The position numbers were made by a program, and so were the translations under genes. The notes beneath the pieces are model-generated. The model saw only the letters and a list, made by a program, of their open reading frames with translations. It was not told the origin of the DNA and ran no database searches. 64,000 nucleotides of DNA. It comes from Oscillospiraceae bacterium. Lineage in GTDB: Bacteria; Bacillota; Clostridia; Oscillospirales; CAG-272. Positions 27,589-37,523 of this stretch are shown here, piece after piece. The stretch is from positions 248,001 to 312,000 of the forward strand of contig SVUK01000017.1 in the NCBI GenBank assembly GCA_015063325.1, written 5' to 3'. Position 1 is the first letter of the stretch, and each line of letters opens with the position of its first letter.

Positions 27589-28452
27589 ATGTTTACAACC
27601 GACCAATGGAAAGACTATGAACTTTTGGATACCTCGGACGGCGAGCGCCTGGAGCGCTGGGGAAAGCTGATCCTCATTCGCCCCGATCCGCAGATCATTT
27701 GGCACGGCGCGGCAAAACATCCGCTTTGGAAAAAAGCGGACGGCATTTACCGCCGCTCCAATACCGGCGGCGGAAAATGGGTAAAGAACGATTTGCCCGA
27801 ATCTTGGAATATCTCTTACGGTTCTTTGCGTTTCGTTCTGCGCCCGATGGGATTTAAACATACCGGACTTTTTCCGGAACAGGCTGCAAACTGGGATTGG
27901 TTTTCCGCTTTGATCCGCAACGCAAACCGTTCTATTAAAGTTTTGAACCTTTTTGCCTATACCGGCGGCGCAACGGTTGCCGCGGCGGCGGCAGGCGCTT
28001 CGATCGTTCATGTAGACGCCGCAAAAGGAATGGTTGCGCAGGCAAAAGAAAACGCCGCTCTCTCCGGACTTGCCGACGCCCCGATCCGCTATATCGTAGA
28101 CGACTGCAAGAAATTTGTTGAGCGCGAAATTCGTCGAGGAAACAAATATGACGGAATTATTATGGACCCACCCTCCTACGGCAGAGGTCCCGGCGGCGAA
28201 GTTTGGAAGTTGGAAGAGAGCATTGACGAACTGATCTCTTTAACTGCGCAGCTTCTCTCCGAAAAACCGCTCTTTTTCTTAATCAACTCCTATACGACCG
28301 GCCTTTCGCCTTTGACAATGCAATACCTTCTTGAGCTGAAAGTCCGTTCCCGTTTCGGCGGAAAGATTGAGGCAGAAGAGCTTGGATTGCGCGTAACGCA
28401 GACCGGTGCCTATCTTCCTTGCGGCGCGGCAACTCGTTGGAGTGCCGATTGA
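27589..28452 (+). CDS. Class I SAM-dependent methyltransferase (rRNA RlmI/RlmK-type)
   Basis: 287 residues. An N-terminal PUA-like or adaptor part (residues 1-100, GGGKWVKNDLPESW) precedes a Rossmann methyltransferase domain. Motif I is LNLFAYTGGATVAAA near 123-137, the acidic residue after strand 2 lies in HVDAAKGM, and motif IV is MDPPSYGRG near 187-195. The DPPSYG form is typical of C5-cytosine and guanine-N2 rRNA methyltransferases of the RlmI/RlmKL C-terminal type. The exact target is not predictable. It is co-transcribed with ruvC; the ECF genes start 38 bases later. Confidence 0.88.
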   Translation: MFTTDQWKDYELLDTSDGERLERWGKLILIRPDPQIIWHGAAKHPLWKKADGIYRRSNTGGGKWVKNDLPESWNISYGSLRFVLRPMGFKHTGLFPEQAANWDWFSALIRNANRSIKVLNLFAYTGGATVAAAAAGASIVHVDAAKGMVAQAKENAALSGLADAPIRYIVDDCKKFVEREIRRGNKYDGIIMDPPSYGRGPGGEVWKLEESIDELISLTAQLLSEKPLFFLINSYTTGLSPLTMQYLLELKVRSRFGGKIEAEELGLRVTQTGAYLPCGAATRWSAD

Positions 28453-28490
28453 CCGTTTTTTGACGACAAATAGAAAGGAACCTATCCAAA

Positions 28491-29375
28491 TTGTCAAATG
28501 CATTTATTCACGCGGAAAATCTCGCGTTTACCTATAAAGGCTCCGGGGGAGCCGAGGATATTCCGGCGTTAAAGGGAATCACACTGGATATTCAAAAAGG
28601 CGAATTTGTTGCCGTTCTCGGGCATAACGGCTCGGGCAAATCCACCTTTGCAAAGCTTCTGAACCTGATTTTAGAGCCAACCGGCGGAACACTCTCGGTT
28701 GCAGGATTCGATCTTTCCAAGGGGGATCTTACGGAAGAGGATTTAATCGCTTTGCGCCGTCGCGTCGGCATGGTCTTTCAAAACCCGGATAATCAGCTTG
28801 TTGCAACCATCGTGGAAGACGACGTGGCGTTTGGACCGGAGAATCTCGGCGTTCCGATGCCCGAGCTACGCGAGCGCGTAGAAAATGCGCTCTCTGCGGT
28901 TGGAATGAGCGAATATGCCTCCAGCGAGCCGCACCATCTTTCGGGGGGACAGAAACAGCGTATTGCGATTGCCGGCATTCTTGCCATGAAACCGGAATGC
29001 GTCATCTTTGATGAAGCGACTGCCATGCTGGATCCCGTTGGTCGCAAAGAGGTTTTGGATACGATTCGCCGCTTGAACCGCGAGGATGGAATGACGGTTG
29101 TTCACATTACGCATTATATGAACGAGGCGGCGCTTGCCGACCGAATTATCGTGATCAACGACGGAACCGTTCTCATGCAGGGAACCCCCGATGAAGTTTT
29201 TTCCAAACGGAATGAACTTCGCGCCGTTGGCTTGGAGGTTCCGCAGTGCGCCGAATTGATCCACCGCCTGCGCGAGAGCGGAATTCCGCTCGGAAATGAT
29301 AATATTTCCTCCGTGGCAGGTTGCGCCGAACTGATCCTCAAATCCTTTGCAAAGGGAGACGCCGCAAATGGGTAA
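28491..29375 (+). CDS. ecfA1: ECF transporter ATPase EcfA1
   Basis: One of two ATPases powering energy-coupling-factor vitamin and cofactor uptake. 294 residues from TTG 28491: the only downstream ATG nearby is out of frame, and AAAGGA lies 11 bases upstream. Walker A GHNGSGKST is near 43-51, Q-loop FQNPDNQLVAT near 93-103, signature LSGGQKQR near 148-155, and Walker B CVIFDEATAMLD near 167-178. The C-terminal extension contacts the partner ATPase. It overlaps ecfA2 by 8 bases, so translation is coupled. Confidence 0.95.
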   Translation: MSNAFIHAENLAFTYKGSGGAEDIPALKGITLDIQKGEFVAVLGHNGSGKSTFAKLLNLILEPTGGTLSVAGFDLSKGDLTEEDLIALRRRVGMVFQNPDNQLVATIVEDDVAFGPENLGVPMPELRERVENALSAVGMSEYASSEPHHLSGGQKQRIAIAGILAMKPECVIFDEATAMLDPVGRKEVLDTIRRLNREDGMTVVHITHYMNEAALADRIIVINDGTVLMQGTPDEVFSKRNELRAVGLEVPQCAELIHRLRESGIPLGNDNISSVAGCAELILKSFAKGDAANG

Positions 29376-30324
29376 AATCGTTTTGGACCATGTGAGTTAT
29401 ATTTATAACGCCGGAACTCCTTTTGAAAAAAAGGCGCTCGACGATGTCAGTCTCTCCATCAAAGCAAACTGCATTACCGGCGTTATCGGTCATACGGGAT
29501 CGGGTAAATCTACCATGATGATGCTTCTCAACGGGCTTTCCGCGCCGACATCCGGAAAAATTTTGTTGGATGGATATAACATTAACGCAACGCTGAAGGA
29601 AATTCTTCCCGAATGGTTAAAGTTGCCGGAATACGCAAATATGCGGAAAAGTACTGCAAAAAAAGAAATCAAAGCAGAGCTTTTGAAAAGAAAAAAAACG
29701 CTCTGCTTTCGCGTCGGACTTGTTATGCAGTATCCGGAATATCAGCTTTTTGAAGAAACGGTTTATAAGGATATTGCCTATGGACCGAAAAACATGGGAC
29801 TTTCCGACGAGGAGATTAAGGAACGCGTTTATGAGGCGATTCGTTTCAGCGGTTTGGATCAATCCGTTCTGCAAAAATCGCCATTTGACTTATCCGGCGG
29901 TCAAAAGCGACGCGTTGCGATTGCCGGCGTAATTGCCATGCGACCGGAAGTACTCGTACTGGATGAGCCTGCGGCAGGTCTTGATCCGCGCGGCAGAGAG
30001 CAGATTTTGGAAGAAGTTCGCAACTATCAAAAAGCAACCGGTTCTACCGTTATCATGGTCAGCCACAGCATGGAGGATATGGCGGAGTATTGTCAAAATA
30101 TGATTGTTTTGGCACATTCCGAGCTGATTGCACAGGGGAGCACGCAAGAGGTATTTTCCAATGTCTCCTTGCTGGAAGGTACAGGATTGGATATTCCGCA
30201 AATTACACAATTGATCCAGTGCCTGAAAGCGCGCGGAATGGATCTTCCCGACGATATTTACACCGTTGACCGCGCCGCGCAACTGCTAAAAGATCTTTAT
30301 CGAAAAAACAAAGGAACGATTTGA
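29368..30324 (+). CDS. ecfA2: ECF transporter ATPase EcfA2
   Basis: Second ATPase of the ECF module. 318 residues from ATG 29368, inside the ecfA1 stop region; the frame is open slightly further upstream. Walker A GHTGSGKST is near 42-50, Q-loop MQYPEYQLFEE near 119-129, signature DLSGGQKRR near 174-182, Walker B VLVLDEPAAGLDP near 195-207. A charged insert between Walker A and Q-loop (residues 75-110) is normal for EcfA2. Its TGA overlaps the ecfT ATG. Confidence 0.95.
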   Translation: MGKIVLDHVSYIYNAGTPFEKKALDDVSLSIKANCITGVIGHTGSGKSTMMMLLNGLSAPTSGKILLDGYNINATLKEILPEWLKLPEYANMRKSTAKKEIKAELLKRKKTLCFRVGLVMQYPEYQLFEETVYKDIAYGPKNMGLSDEEIKERVYEAIRFSGLDQSVLQKSPFDLSGGQKRRVAIAGVIAMRPEVLVLDEPAAGLDPRGREQILEEVRNYQKATGSTVIMVSHSMEDMAEYCQNMIVLAHSELIAQGSTQEVFSNVSLLEGTGLDIPQITQLIQCLKARGMDLPDDIYTVDRAAQLLKDLYRKNKGTI

Positions 30325-31175
30325 TGAAAAGTATCGCATTCGGACAATATTATCCAACCGATTCACCCATCCACAAAATGGATCCGCGCGCAAAGGTGAT
30401 TTTGACCATCCTCTATATCGTTTGCACCTTTTTGTGCAAAAATGTTCTGGCTTTCGCGGCGCTCCTTGTTTCGGCAATTTTGATAACGCTGCTCAGCAAG
30501 GTTCCTTTGCGCATGGTTCTGCGCTCTCTTCGCCCTTTGATCGTGATTCTTGCATTTACGTCCTTGATTAACGTGTTTATGACCAAAGGGGAACACCTGC
30601 TGACGCCAAATTGGCAAATCCCGTTTTGGGGCGGAAATGTTTGGCATATTCAGATTTACGAAGAAGGACTTTGGAACGCGCTTTTTATGATTCTTCGAAT
30701 CGTTGTCCTTTTAATCGGAACTTCAATTTTGCTGTCCTATACCACAACGCCTATTGCGCTGACCGACGCGCTCGAACGCCTGATGAAACCGCTGAAACTG
30801 ATTCGCGTACCTGTGCACGATATTGCCATGATGACCACCATCGCTTTGCGCTTTATTCCAACATTGATGGATGAAACGCGGCGAATTATGAATGCGCAAA
30901 AGGCGCGCGGCGCCGATTTTACAAGCGGAGGTCTGATTCGGCGCGCAAAATCGCTTTTACCGGTATTGATTCCGTTGCTTGTTTCCGCATTCAATCGCGC
31001 CTATGAGCTTGCCGCTGCAATGGAATGCCGCTGTTATAACGGCGGAAAAGGCAAAACCAAACTGAAAATTCTGCATTTGCATTTCGGGGATATTGCCGCT
31101 GTTCTTCTAATCATTGCGTTCGGCGTGGGCATCGTCTTTCTCAATCGATTCGGTTTCTACTATACCATGAAATAA
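30324..31175 (+). CDS. ecfT: ECF transporter transmembrane subunit EcfT
   Basis: Membrane scaffold joining EcfA1A2 to exchangeable substrate-binding S components. 283 residues. The start ATG 30324 shares one base with the ecfA2 stop and has AAGGA 8 bases upstream. There are several membrane helices in the first 160 residues and a coupling-helix region with two family motifs, ARGA in the QKARGADF stretch near 193-200 and AMECRCYNGG near 232-241. No S component is encoded here, so this is the shared (group II) module type, serving S proteins elsewhere. Confidence 0.94.
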   Translation: MKSIAFGQYYPTDSPIHKMDPRAKVILTILYIVCTFLCKNVLAFAALLVSAILITLLSKVPLRMVLRSLRPLIVILAFTSLINVFMTKGEHLLTPNWQIPFWGGNVWHIQIYEEGLWNALFMILRIVVLLIGTSILLSYTTTPIALTDALERLMKPLKLIRVPVHDIAMMTTIALRFIPTLMDETRRIMNAQKARGADFTSGGLIRRAKSLLPVLIPLLVSAFNRAYELAAAMECRCYNGGKGKTKLKILHLHFGDIAAVLLIIAFGVGIVFLNRFGFYYTMK

Positions 31176-31214
31176 CCGGTTTTCCGACCGGACAACTTCA
31201 AAGGGAATCCTTTT

Positions 31215-32006
31215 ATGAAACTGCTGATTCATATTGCCTACCTTGGAACAAACTACTGTGGATACCAGGTGCAATCCAATGCGCCCAGCATTCAAAAAAT
31301 GCTCAATTGCGCTACCGAGGAGCTGTTCGGGTATCCCTGCGACCTTGTTGGATGCAGTCGTACAGACAGCGGCGTCCACGCGCATGAGTTTTGCGCTACC
31401 GTTGCAAAGCACGGATCGAACGACCTGCCAACCGATTTGCATCCGGATCGCATCGTACAGGCACTCTGCGCGCACCTGCCGGAGGATATCCGCGTATTTG
31501 CTGCAGAATGGGTTCCGTCCGAATTTCACGCGCGATATGACGTTTTGGAGAAAGAGTATCTTTACCGAATCTACAACCATCCTGTCATGGATCCGTTTGA
31601 GTTGAATCGGGCATGGCATTTTCCGCAAAAAATAGATGCAGAAGGCATTTTCAAAATGCAAAAAGCGGCGTCCTTCCTTTTGGGTGCGCATGATTTCAGC
31701 GCATTCATGGCGCAGGGAAGCCGCGTGGAGAGTACGGTACGAACCATTCGAAAATCCACTGTTGAAATGGAAAATCACTTGATTTTGTATCGTGTTGCGG
31801 CAGACGGATTTTTATATAACATGGTTCGCATCATTGTCGGAACGCTGGTAGATGTCGGCAGAGGAAAACTTCAGCCGGAAGATCTTCCTGCAATTCTCGA
31901 AAGCAAGGAACGCACCCGTGCCGGACAAACCGCTCCGGCTTGCGGATTGTACCTTGATCGCGTTTCTTACCCGAATAAAAACATTCCCGGATATGAACAT
32001 TCCTAA
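31215..32006 (+). CDS. truA: tRNA pseudouridine(38-40) synthase TruA
   Basis: Isomerises uridines 38-40 in the anticodon stem-loop. 263 residues with the catalytic Asp in CSRTDSGVHA near 50-59. The conserved YLYRIYNHP lies near 115-123, and VRIIVGTLVDVGRGKL near 205-220. AAGGGAATCC precedes the ATG. The ecfA1-ecfA2-ecfT-truA order is widespread in Bacillota, where rplM-rpsI often follow; here they do not. Confidence 0.96.
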   Translation: MKLLIHIAYLGTNYCGYQVQSNAPSIQKMLNCATEELFGYPCDLVGCSRTDSGVHAHEFCATVAKHGSNDLPTDLHPDRIVQALCAHLPEDIRVFAAEWVPSEFHARYDVLEKEYLYRIYNHPVMDPFELNRAWHFPQKIDAEGIFKMQKAASFLLGAHDFSAFMAQGSRVESTVRTIRKSTVEMENHLILYRVAADGFLYNMVRIIVGTLVDVGRGKLQPEDLPAILESKERTRAGQTAPACGLYLDRVSYPNKNIPGYEHS

Positions 32007-32073
32007 ATTTAAACATTTTCAAATAAAAATCACTAAAAAATAACTGAATACAAGTACAACCGGGCACTGAATA

Positions 32074-32102
32074 TTGACAATACCATTTTTCGATGATATA
32101 CT
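32074..32102 (+). promoter_or_regulatory. Promoter of cvpA-clpE
   Basis: TTGACA (32074-32079), 17 bp, TATACT (32097-32102). Confidence 0.88.
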
Positions 32103-32131
32103 AAACGAAAGTACGGAAAGGAGATTGCAAA

Positions 32132-32842
32132 ATGACGGCTACCTACATTTTTGACATCGTATTATTAGTCGTGTTGCTGTTTATTTTGATCCGCAGCTGT
32201 GTGCAGGGCTTTTTCAAAACGGTGTTCCGATCTCTGCGGTTTGTTTTGTCAATCCTTGCGGCGTATTTTTTAGGGAAACCGATTGGAGAATGGATGGATC
32301 GGACCTTCATTCACGGTTGGACGTACAACGGCGTTTATGATAAGATCAACGGTCTTTATCAAAGTGCGTCCGAATCCTTTAACGTTCAAAAAATTCTTTC
32401 TTCTTTCCCGAAATTTCTGATTCCGCAATCCATGCGCGAGCAAATTGAAAATATGGATGAAACCGGAGAGGCGCTTGTAACCTCCGCATCCGAGGCTGTT
32501 TCAAGTGCCATTTCGCATTTTATCTCTATGCTTGTTTCATATATTCTTGTTTTCGTGCTTGCATGGATCCTTTTGTGGCTCTTTACCAAAATTTTCGGCA
32601 ATATCATTCATAAAATCCCGGTTGTCGGAACGGTGGACCACGTGCTCGGAGCCGTACTCGGACTTTTGATCGGCTGGACGTTGATGTCGCTGATCTGTTC
32701 GCTTTTCCGCTTTTTCTTCTCAAGTTCCGAGTTTTATACCGGTTCTTACGTTCTTAAATTCTTTGCCGAAAATCCAATCACAAAGTATGTTTCTTTTTTG
32801 GATTTCTACGCGCTTTTATCTAAACTCGTTCCAAATAACTAA
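32132..32842 (+). CDS. CvpA family membrane protein
   Basis: 236 residues. A first membrane helix (FDIVLLVVLLFILIRSCVQGF near 8-28) is followed by FRSLRFVLSILAAYFLGKPIG near 32-52. A long soluble loop follows (~60-125), then two or three more helices (~128-155, ~170-195). This is the CvpA/colicin-V-production family layout, with the loop longer than usual. AAAGGAGA precedes the ATG. It is first in a two-gene unit with a ClpE-type unfoldase 30 bases on, which hints at envelope stress or quality control, but the family role is poorly defined. Confidence 0.85.
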   Translation: MTATYIFDIVLLVVLLFILIRSCVQGFFKTVFRSLRFVLSILAAYFLGKPIGEWMDRTFIHGWTYNGVYDKINGLYQSASESFNVQKILSSFPKFLIPQSMREQIENMDETGEALVTSASEAVSSAISHFISMLVSYILVFVLAWILLWLFTKIFGNIIHKIPVVGTVDHVLGAVLGLLIGWTLMSLICSLFRFFFSSSEFYTGSYVLKFFAENPITKYVSFLDFYALLSKLVPNN

Positions 32843-32872
32843 GTAACTAAATTCCGAAAGGATTGAACTTCC

Positions 32873-35188
32873 ATGGTCATGTGTTCCCAATGCCACAAAC
32901 GCGTGGCGGTCATCTTTGTTACCAAAGTCGAAAACGGAGAAAAAAGTACACAGGGGCTTTGCATGAAATGTGCAAAAGAGCTTGGTGTACCGGTTGATAA
33001 TATCATGGGAAACGTTATGAATCAACTTGGCGTTTCCCCCGATCAGCTGGAGAATATGGAAACCGAGCTTGGAGCCTTTTTGCAAGGCGAAACGCCGTCC
33101 GATGCCGACGATAACGAAGACGGCGGCGCTCCTGCAATCGATTTCCCCAATCTCTTTCGTCAAGCCGGAATGGCACAGCCATCTTCCGCTCCGAAAAATG
33201 AATCCGGACAAAACGAGAAAAATGACGGAAAGAAAAAGAAGGATGAAAAAAAGCTTCGCTTTCTCACCACCTATTGCCGCAACCTGACGCAGTATGCCAG
33301 AGAAGGAAAGCTGGATCATATCATTGGCAGAGATAAAGAACTGGACCGTATTACCCAAATTCTTTGCCGTCGGCAGAAAAACAATCCCTGTCTGATCGGT
33401 GAACCGGGCGTTGGCAAAACGGCGATTGCCGAAGCGCTTGCCATTCGCATTGCGGAAGGAAATGTTCCCTATAAACTGCGCGGAAAAGAGATCTATCTTG
33501 TGGATATGACCGCCCTTGTTGCCGGAACGCAGTTCCGCGGACAGTTTGAATCCCGTATCTTGGGTCTTCTCGGCGAAGTGCGCGAGGTTGGAAATGCCAT
33601 TCTTGTCATCGACGAGGTGCATAACATTGTCGGAACCGGAGAAGCGGAGGGAAGCGTCAATGCGGCGAACATTTTGAAGCCTGCGCTCTCGCGCGGAGAA
33701 GTGCAGATTATCGGTGCAACCACGCTGAACGAATATCGAAAATATATTGAAAAAGATACCGCTTTGGAGCGCCGTTTTCAGCCGGTCACCGTCAACGAAC
33801 CGGGATTGGAAGAAACTGTCAAAATGCTTGCTGAAATCAAGCATTACTATGAGGAATTCCACAACGTTAAAATTCCGGATCCCATGCTCCGCCGCGCCGT
33901 CGTCCTGTCCGAGCGGTATATTACCGACCGCTATCTTCCGGATAAAGCCATCGACCTTTTGGATGAAGCCGCCGCGCACCTTTCGCTTTCTTCTTCCGCA
34001 CTCAACGAAACTTACGAAATGCGCGACAAATTGCTTACGCTGAAATCAGAGAGGGAAGCGCTGGAGGGCGAGATCGCCGGAAACGACCAGGTGGAACAGC
34101 ACCGCTACGAAGAGATTGCAAAGGTACGCGCTGAGGAGCTGAAGCTTTCCGACCGAATCAAAGAACTGGAACCGCAGGCACAGTCCATTGAGCTGACCGA
34201 AGACGAGCTTGCAAACGTGATTGAACTTTGGACAGGTGTTCCTGCAAAATCCATTACCGAAAACGAGTTTGAACAAATTGATCATTTGGAAGAGCGCCTG
34301 AAACAGCGCATCATCGGGCAAAATCAAGCGGTGGAAGCCGTTGCAAGAGCCATTAAGCGCAACCGCGCCGGTGTTTCCTATAAAAGAAAACCGGTTTCCT
34401 TTATTTTTGCCGGTCCTACCGGCGTTGGAAAAACCGAGCTGGTCAAAACGCTTGCCAACGATTTGTTCCATTCCCCCGAAACGCTGATCCGGCTGGATAT
34501 GTCCGAATTTATGGAAAAGCATTCGGTTTCGCGTATCATTGGAGCGCCTCCCGGATATGTCGGCTACGACGAAGCGGGACAATTGACCGAAAAAATTCGC
34601 CGCAGACCCTATTCTGTCATTCTGTTTGACGAAATTGAAAAGGCGCACCCCGACGTGCTGAACATTCTTTTGCAAATTCTTGACGATGGCAGAATCACCG
34701 ACGCGCACGGAAAAACGGTCAATTTTGAGAATACCGTCATCGTGATGACGACCAACGCCGGCTCGGATCATTCCTCGGCGCTTGCAGGTTTTTCGGCAAA
34801 CGAAGAACTTTCCGGAAAAGACCGCACCGAAAAGGCTCTTTCCGCCTTTTTACGTCCTGAATTTTTGAATCGTGTAGACGAGATCATCACATTCCGCTCG
34901 CTGGATGAATCCGACTTTGAAAAAATTGCCGGTATTCAGCTGGAGGAACTTGCGCTTGCCTTGCAAGAGAAAAACATTCATCTCACCGTTACAAATGAAG
35001 CAAAAACGTTGATTGCCAAAAAATCCTTTTCGCGCCGATATGGTGCGCGTAATATGCGCAGATATATTCAAAGGGAAGTGGAAGATCGTCTTGCCGAATT
35101 GATCATTTCCGATTATACCCATAGCTTTTCGCAGGCAAAAGTTGACGTTGGCACCGACGGTGAATCTTTGAAAATTCTTTGTCTGTAA
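32873..35188 (+). CDS. Clp ATPase with N-terminal zinc finger (ClpE-type)
   Basis: 771-residue HSP100 unfoldase expected to feed ClpP. The N-terminus is a four-Cys zinc finger (CSQC at 4-7, CMKC near 28-31) as in ClpE, not the double Clp-N repeat of ClpC. A low-complexity charged linker (~85-125) follows. AAA-1 has Walker A GEPGVGKT (~177-184) and [10 protein letters not shown] (~245-254), then a short coiled middle domain (~385-460). AAA-2 has GPTGVGKT (~514-521) and [11 protein letters not shown]. The segment LAGFSAN is where ClpP-docking loops carry a hydrophobic-Gly-Phe tripeptide. ClpE is usually CtsR/heat regulated; no CtsR box is evident. Confidence 0.9.
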   Translation: MVMCSQCHKRVAVIFVTKVENGEKSTQGLCMKCAKELGVPVDNIMGNVMNQLGVSPDQLENMETELGAFLQGETPSDADDNEDGGAPAIDFPNLFRQAGMAQPSSAPKNESGQNEKNDGKKKKDEKKLRFLTTYCRNLTQYAREGKLDHIIGRDKELDRITQILCRRQKNNPCLIGEPGVGKTAIAEALAIRIAEGNVPYKLRGKEIYLVDMTALVAGTQFRGQFESRILGLLGEVREVGNAILVIDEVHNIVGTGEAEGSVNAANILKPALSRGEVQIIGATTLNEYRKYIEKDTALERRFQPVTVNEPGLEETVKMLAEIKHYYEEFHNVKIPDPMLRRAVVLSERYITDRYLPDKAIDLLDEAAAHLSLSSSALNETYEMRDKLLTLKSEREALEGEIAGNDQVEQHRYEEIAKVRAEELKLSDRIKELEPQAQSIELTEDELANVIELWTGVPAKSITENEFEQIDHLEERLKQRIIGQNQAVEAVARAIKRNRAGVSYKRKPVSFIFAGPTGVGKTELVKTLANDLFHSPETLIRLDMSEFMEKHSVSRIIGAPPGYVGYDEAGQLTEKIRRRPYSVILFDEIEKAHPDVLNILLQILDDGRITDAHGKTVNFENTVIVMTTNAGSDHSSALAGFSANEELSGKDRTEKALSAFLRPEFLNRVDEIITFRSLDESDFEKIAGIQLEELALALQEKNIHLTVTNEAKTLIAKKSFSRRYGARNMRRYIQREVEDRLAELIISDYTHSFSQAKVDVGTDGESLKILCL

Positions 35189-35190
35189 AT

Positions 35191-35253
35191 AAAAAACGGC
35201 TGTTGTTTTCCGACCATCATCCAGGAAGACAACAGCCGTTTTTCGGTATTTTC
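35191..35253. terminator. Terminator after clpE, followed by inverted GGAAAATACCG motif
   Basis: AAAAACGGCTGTTGT and ACAACAGCCGTTTTT pair around a 22-base loop (35191-35243). CGGTATTTTC follows at 35244-35253. Confidence 0.85.
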
Positions 35254-35313
35254 TGCTAAAAGTCTCTTTTTTTGCATACAATTTGTAATATGGAGAAGAA
35301 AGGAGATGAATTC

Positions 35314-35616
35314 ATGAAACGATACAGTACCGCAGATCTGCGCAAATTGCAGATTATCAATATTTGCGACGGCGCCTGCCTTGGTTATGCGACCGATTTT
35401 GAATTTGAAGCCGAACCCGACTGCGGCAGAATGCTTGCCTTGGTTATCGGCGGCAGTTCCGGCTTTTTCGGGATCGGCTGCAAGGATGATCTTGTTATTC
35501 CTTGGCGGCTCATCGAGTGTATCGGCGAGGATACCATTCTTGTACGCATCAACAAAGGAGAATATAATTCCTGCGCTTGCCCTTGCAAGCCCGGAAAAAA
35601 GAAGGGAAAATTATGA
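35314..35616 (+). CDS. YlmC/YmxH family sporulation-associated PRC-barrel protein
   Basis: 100 residues from ATG 35314 (AAAGGAG upstream; the longer frame to 35272 has no ribosome site). The PRC-barrel pattern is seen in LRKLQIINICDGACLGYATDFEFE near 9-32 and DDLVIPWRLIECIGEDTILV near 58-77. The C-terminal tail is Cys- and Lys-rich (CACPCKPGKKKG). Family members are conserved in spore formers. Just upstream, GCATACAAT (35274-35282) matches a sigma-E-type -10 element, but I cannot find its -35 partner. Function not established. Confidence 0.82.
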   Translation: MKRYSTADLRKLQIINICDGACLGYATDFEFEAEPDCGRMLALVIGGSSGFFGIGCKDDLVIPWRLIECIGEDTILVRINKGEYNSCACPCKPGKKKGKL

Positions 35617-35643
35617 ATTTTTTGTAAATTTTTAATTGTCTTC

Positions 35644-35672
35644 TTGCTTTTTTTCACTTTGTATGTTATAAT
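35644..35672 (+). promoter_or_regulatory. Promoter of rpsB-tsf
   Basis: TTGCTT (35644-35649), 17 bp, TATAAT (35667-35672). Confidence 0.88.
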
Positions 35673-35679
35673 ACCATTC

Positions 35680-35814
35680 GCTTGCGCGCGAGAAGACGCA
35701 CGCGGCAAAAAATAATTACACACACTGCGGCAAAGGCTGCGTCGGTGCCGTCCGGTCGGACGGTCAGCGCAGGATTCCCACAGTGGTGGAAAAAACCGAA
35801 GGAGGACATGAAAA
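35680..35814 (+). promoter_or_regulatory. Structured rpsB mRNA leader (about 135 nt)
   Basis: The leader holds a long stem-loop: CTGCG (35749-35753) pairs with CGCAG (35778-35782) and encloses CCGTCC-GGTC-GGACGG. It ends in GGAGG before rpsB. Long leaders before rpsB often mediate autoregulation by S2. I cannot match it to a named leader family by eye. Confidence 0.5.
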
Positions 35815-36561
35815 ATGTCAGTTATCTCGATCAAGCAGTTGCTTGAAGCCGGTGTTCATTTCGGACACCACACCAGACGCTGGAACCCCAAAATGGCAGA
35901 GTACATTTTCACGGAGCGCAACGGTATTTACATTATCGACCTGCAAAAAACCGTGAAAAAATTTGACGAAGCTTACGCATTTGTTCGCGAGCTTTCCGAA
36001 AACAACGGTACTCTGTTGTTCGTCGGTACCAAAAAGCAGGCTGCAGAAGCCATTAAGGAAGAAGCAACTCGCTGCGGAATGTACTATGTCAACGTCCGTT
36101 GGCCGGGCGGCATGATGACCAACTTCAAGACCATTAAAAAGTCCATCAACCGTCTCAACAGCCTGTATCGTATGCAGGAGGACGGCACCTTTGATCTTCT
36201 TCCCAAGAAGGAAGTTGCCGCTATGCAGAAAGAGATCTTTGATCTTGAAAAGAGCTACGGCGGAATCAAATCCATGGAACAGCTCCCCAGCGCCGTTTTC
36301 ATTGTTGACCCCAAGAAAGAAAGAAACGCCGTTCTGGAAGCAAAGAAACTGGGTATTCCGGTTATCGCAATCGTGGATACCAACTGCGATCCCGATGACG
36401 CAGACTATATCATTCCCGGTAACGACGACGCGATCCGCGCTATCAAATTGATCTCCTCTGCGCTTGCCGATGCCATTATTGAAGGCAAACAGGGCGAGCA
36501 AACCGTTGAAGCCGAGGCTGAAGCTCCTGCAGAAGCAACCGAAGCAACCGACGCAGAATAA
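35815..36561 (+). CDS. rpsB: 30S ribosomal protein S2
   Basis: Component of the small ribosomal subunit between head and body. 248 residues with the S2 opening [26 protein letters not shown] and IYIIDLQKT near 41-49. [13 protein letters not shown] lies near 97-109, and [26 protein letters not shown] near 181-206. An acidic, Glu/Ala-rich C-terminal tail follows. It is first in a two-gene unit with tsf 24 bases later. AAGGAGG precedes the start. Confidence 0.98.
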   Translation: MSVISIKQLLEAGVHFGHHTRRWNPKMAEYIFTERNGIYIIDLQKTVKKFDEAYAFVRELSENNGTLLFVGTKKQAAEAIKEEATRCGMYYVNVRWPGGMMTNFKTIKKSINRLNSLYRMQEDGTFDLLPKKEVAAMQKEIFDLEKSYGGIKSMEQLPSAVFIVDPKKERNAVLEAKKLGIPVIAIVDTNCDPDDADYIIPGNDDAIRAIKLISSALADAIIEGKQGEQTVEAEAEAPAEATEATDAE

Positions 36562-36585
36562 GAAGAGAGAAAGGGGATAACAAAC

Positions 36586-37509
36586 ATGGCTGCTATTACC
36601 GCAAAAGATGTTGCCGCTCTCCGCGCAAAAACCGGAATCGGCATGATGGAATGCAAAAAAGCACTTGTTGAAGCCGACGGCGATATGGATGCCGCTGTAA
36701 AAATCCTTCGCGAGAAGGGCGAACTCAAGGCAGAATCCAAAATGGCAACCAGAATTGCCGCAGACGGACTTGTTGAGATTCGCAAAGAGGGCGACAAGAC
36801 AGCTATGATCGAAGTCAACTCCGAAACCGACTTCGTTGCGAAGAACGAAACCTTTAAAGCTTTCGTAACCGATTTGCTCGGCATTATCATTAAGGATTCT
36901 CCCAAGGATGTGGAAGCGCTTATGGCTTGCCAATTTGACGCTGAAATGACCGTTGACGCTAAGCTGAAGGAAATGATCTTTAAGATCGGCGAAAAGCTGA
37001 CCATTCGTCGTTTTGCCGTTGTTGATGGCATTACCAGCACCTATATTCACGGAAACGGCTCCATCGGCGTTATTGCAAAATTTGTAACCAATGTTGCCGA
37101 TAAGCCTGAATTTGCAGCTTTTGCAAAGAATATTGCACTGCAGATCGGTGCATATCCCACGCCTTACCTCTGCCGCGAGCAGGTTCCTGCAAGCGTTTTG
37201 GAAGAGGAAAAGAGCATTCTGTTGACGCAAATTGCAAACGATCCTGCAAATGCCAACAAACCCGAAGCCATCAAAGAGAAAATGGTTATGGGTCGTATTT
37301 CCAAATTCTACGATAACAACTGCCTCTTGGATATGACCTATGTCAAAGACGAGGATATGAAGGTTGGACAGTATATCAAAGCTACCGCAAAAGAGCTGGG
37401 CGGAGAGATTGCCGTTACCGAATTCTATCGATTTGAAAAAGGCGAAGGCATTCAGAAGAGAGAAGAGAATTTTGCCGAAGAAATTGCAAAAATGACTGCC
37501 GGTAAATAA
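36586..37509 (+). CDS. tsf: Translation elongation factor Ts
   Basis: Exchanges GDP for GTP on EF-Tu. 307 residues. The N-terminal UBA-like domain has VAALRAKTGIGMMECKKAL near 9-27. The core EF-Tu-contact motif SETDFVAKNE lies near 79-88, where family members have TDFVA. The C-terminal module contains KPEAIKEKMVMGRISKF near 225-241. Co-transcribed with rpsB and closed by a strong terminator. Confidence 0.97.
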   Translation: MAAITAKDVAALRAKTGIGMMECKKALVEADGDMDAAVKILREKGELKAESKMATRIAADGLVEIRKEGDKTAMIEVNSETDFVAKNETFKAFVTDLLGIIIKDSPKDVEALMACQFDAEMTVDAKLKEMIFKIGEKLTIRRFAVVDGITSTYIHGNGSIGVIAKFVTNVADKPEFAAFAKNIALQIGAYPTPYLCREQVPASVLEEEKSILLTQIANDPANANKPEAIKEKMVMGRISKFYDNNCLLDMTYVKDEDMKVGQYIKATAKELGGEIAVTEFYRFEKGEGIQKREENFAEEIAKMTAGK

Positions 37510-37523
37510 TTCTTTTCAAAGGA

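Noticed and set aside
35818..37230. 470-codon open frame opposite rpsB-tsf
   Set aside because: Antisense to two certain translation genes; low-complexity Phe/Asn-rich translation typical of shadows.
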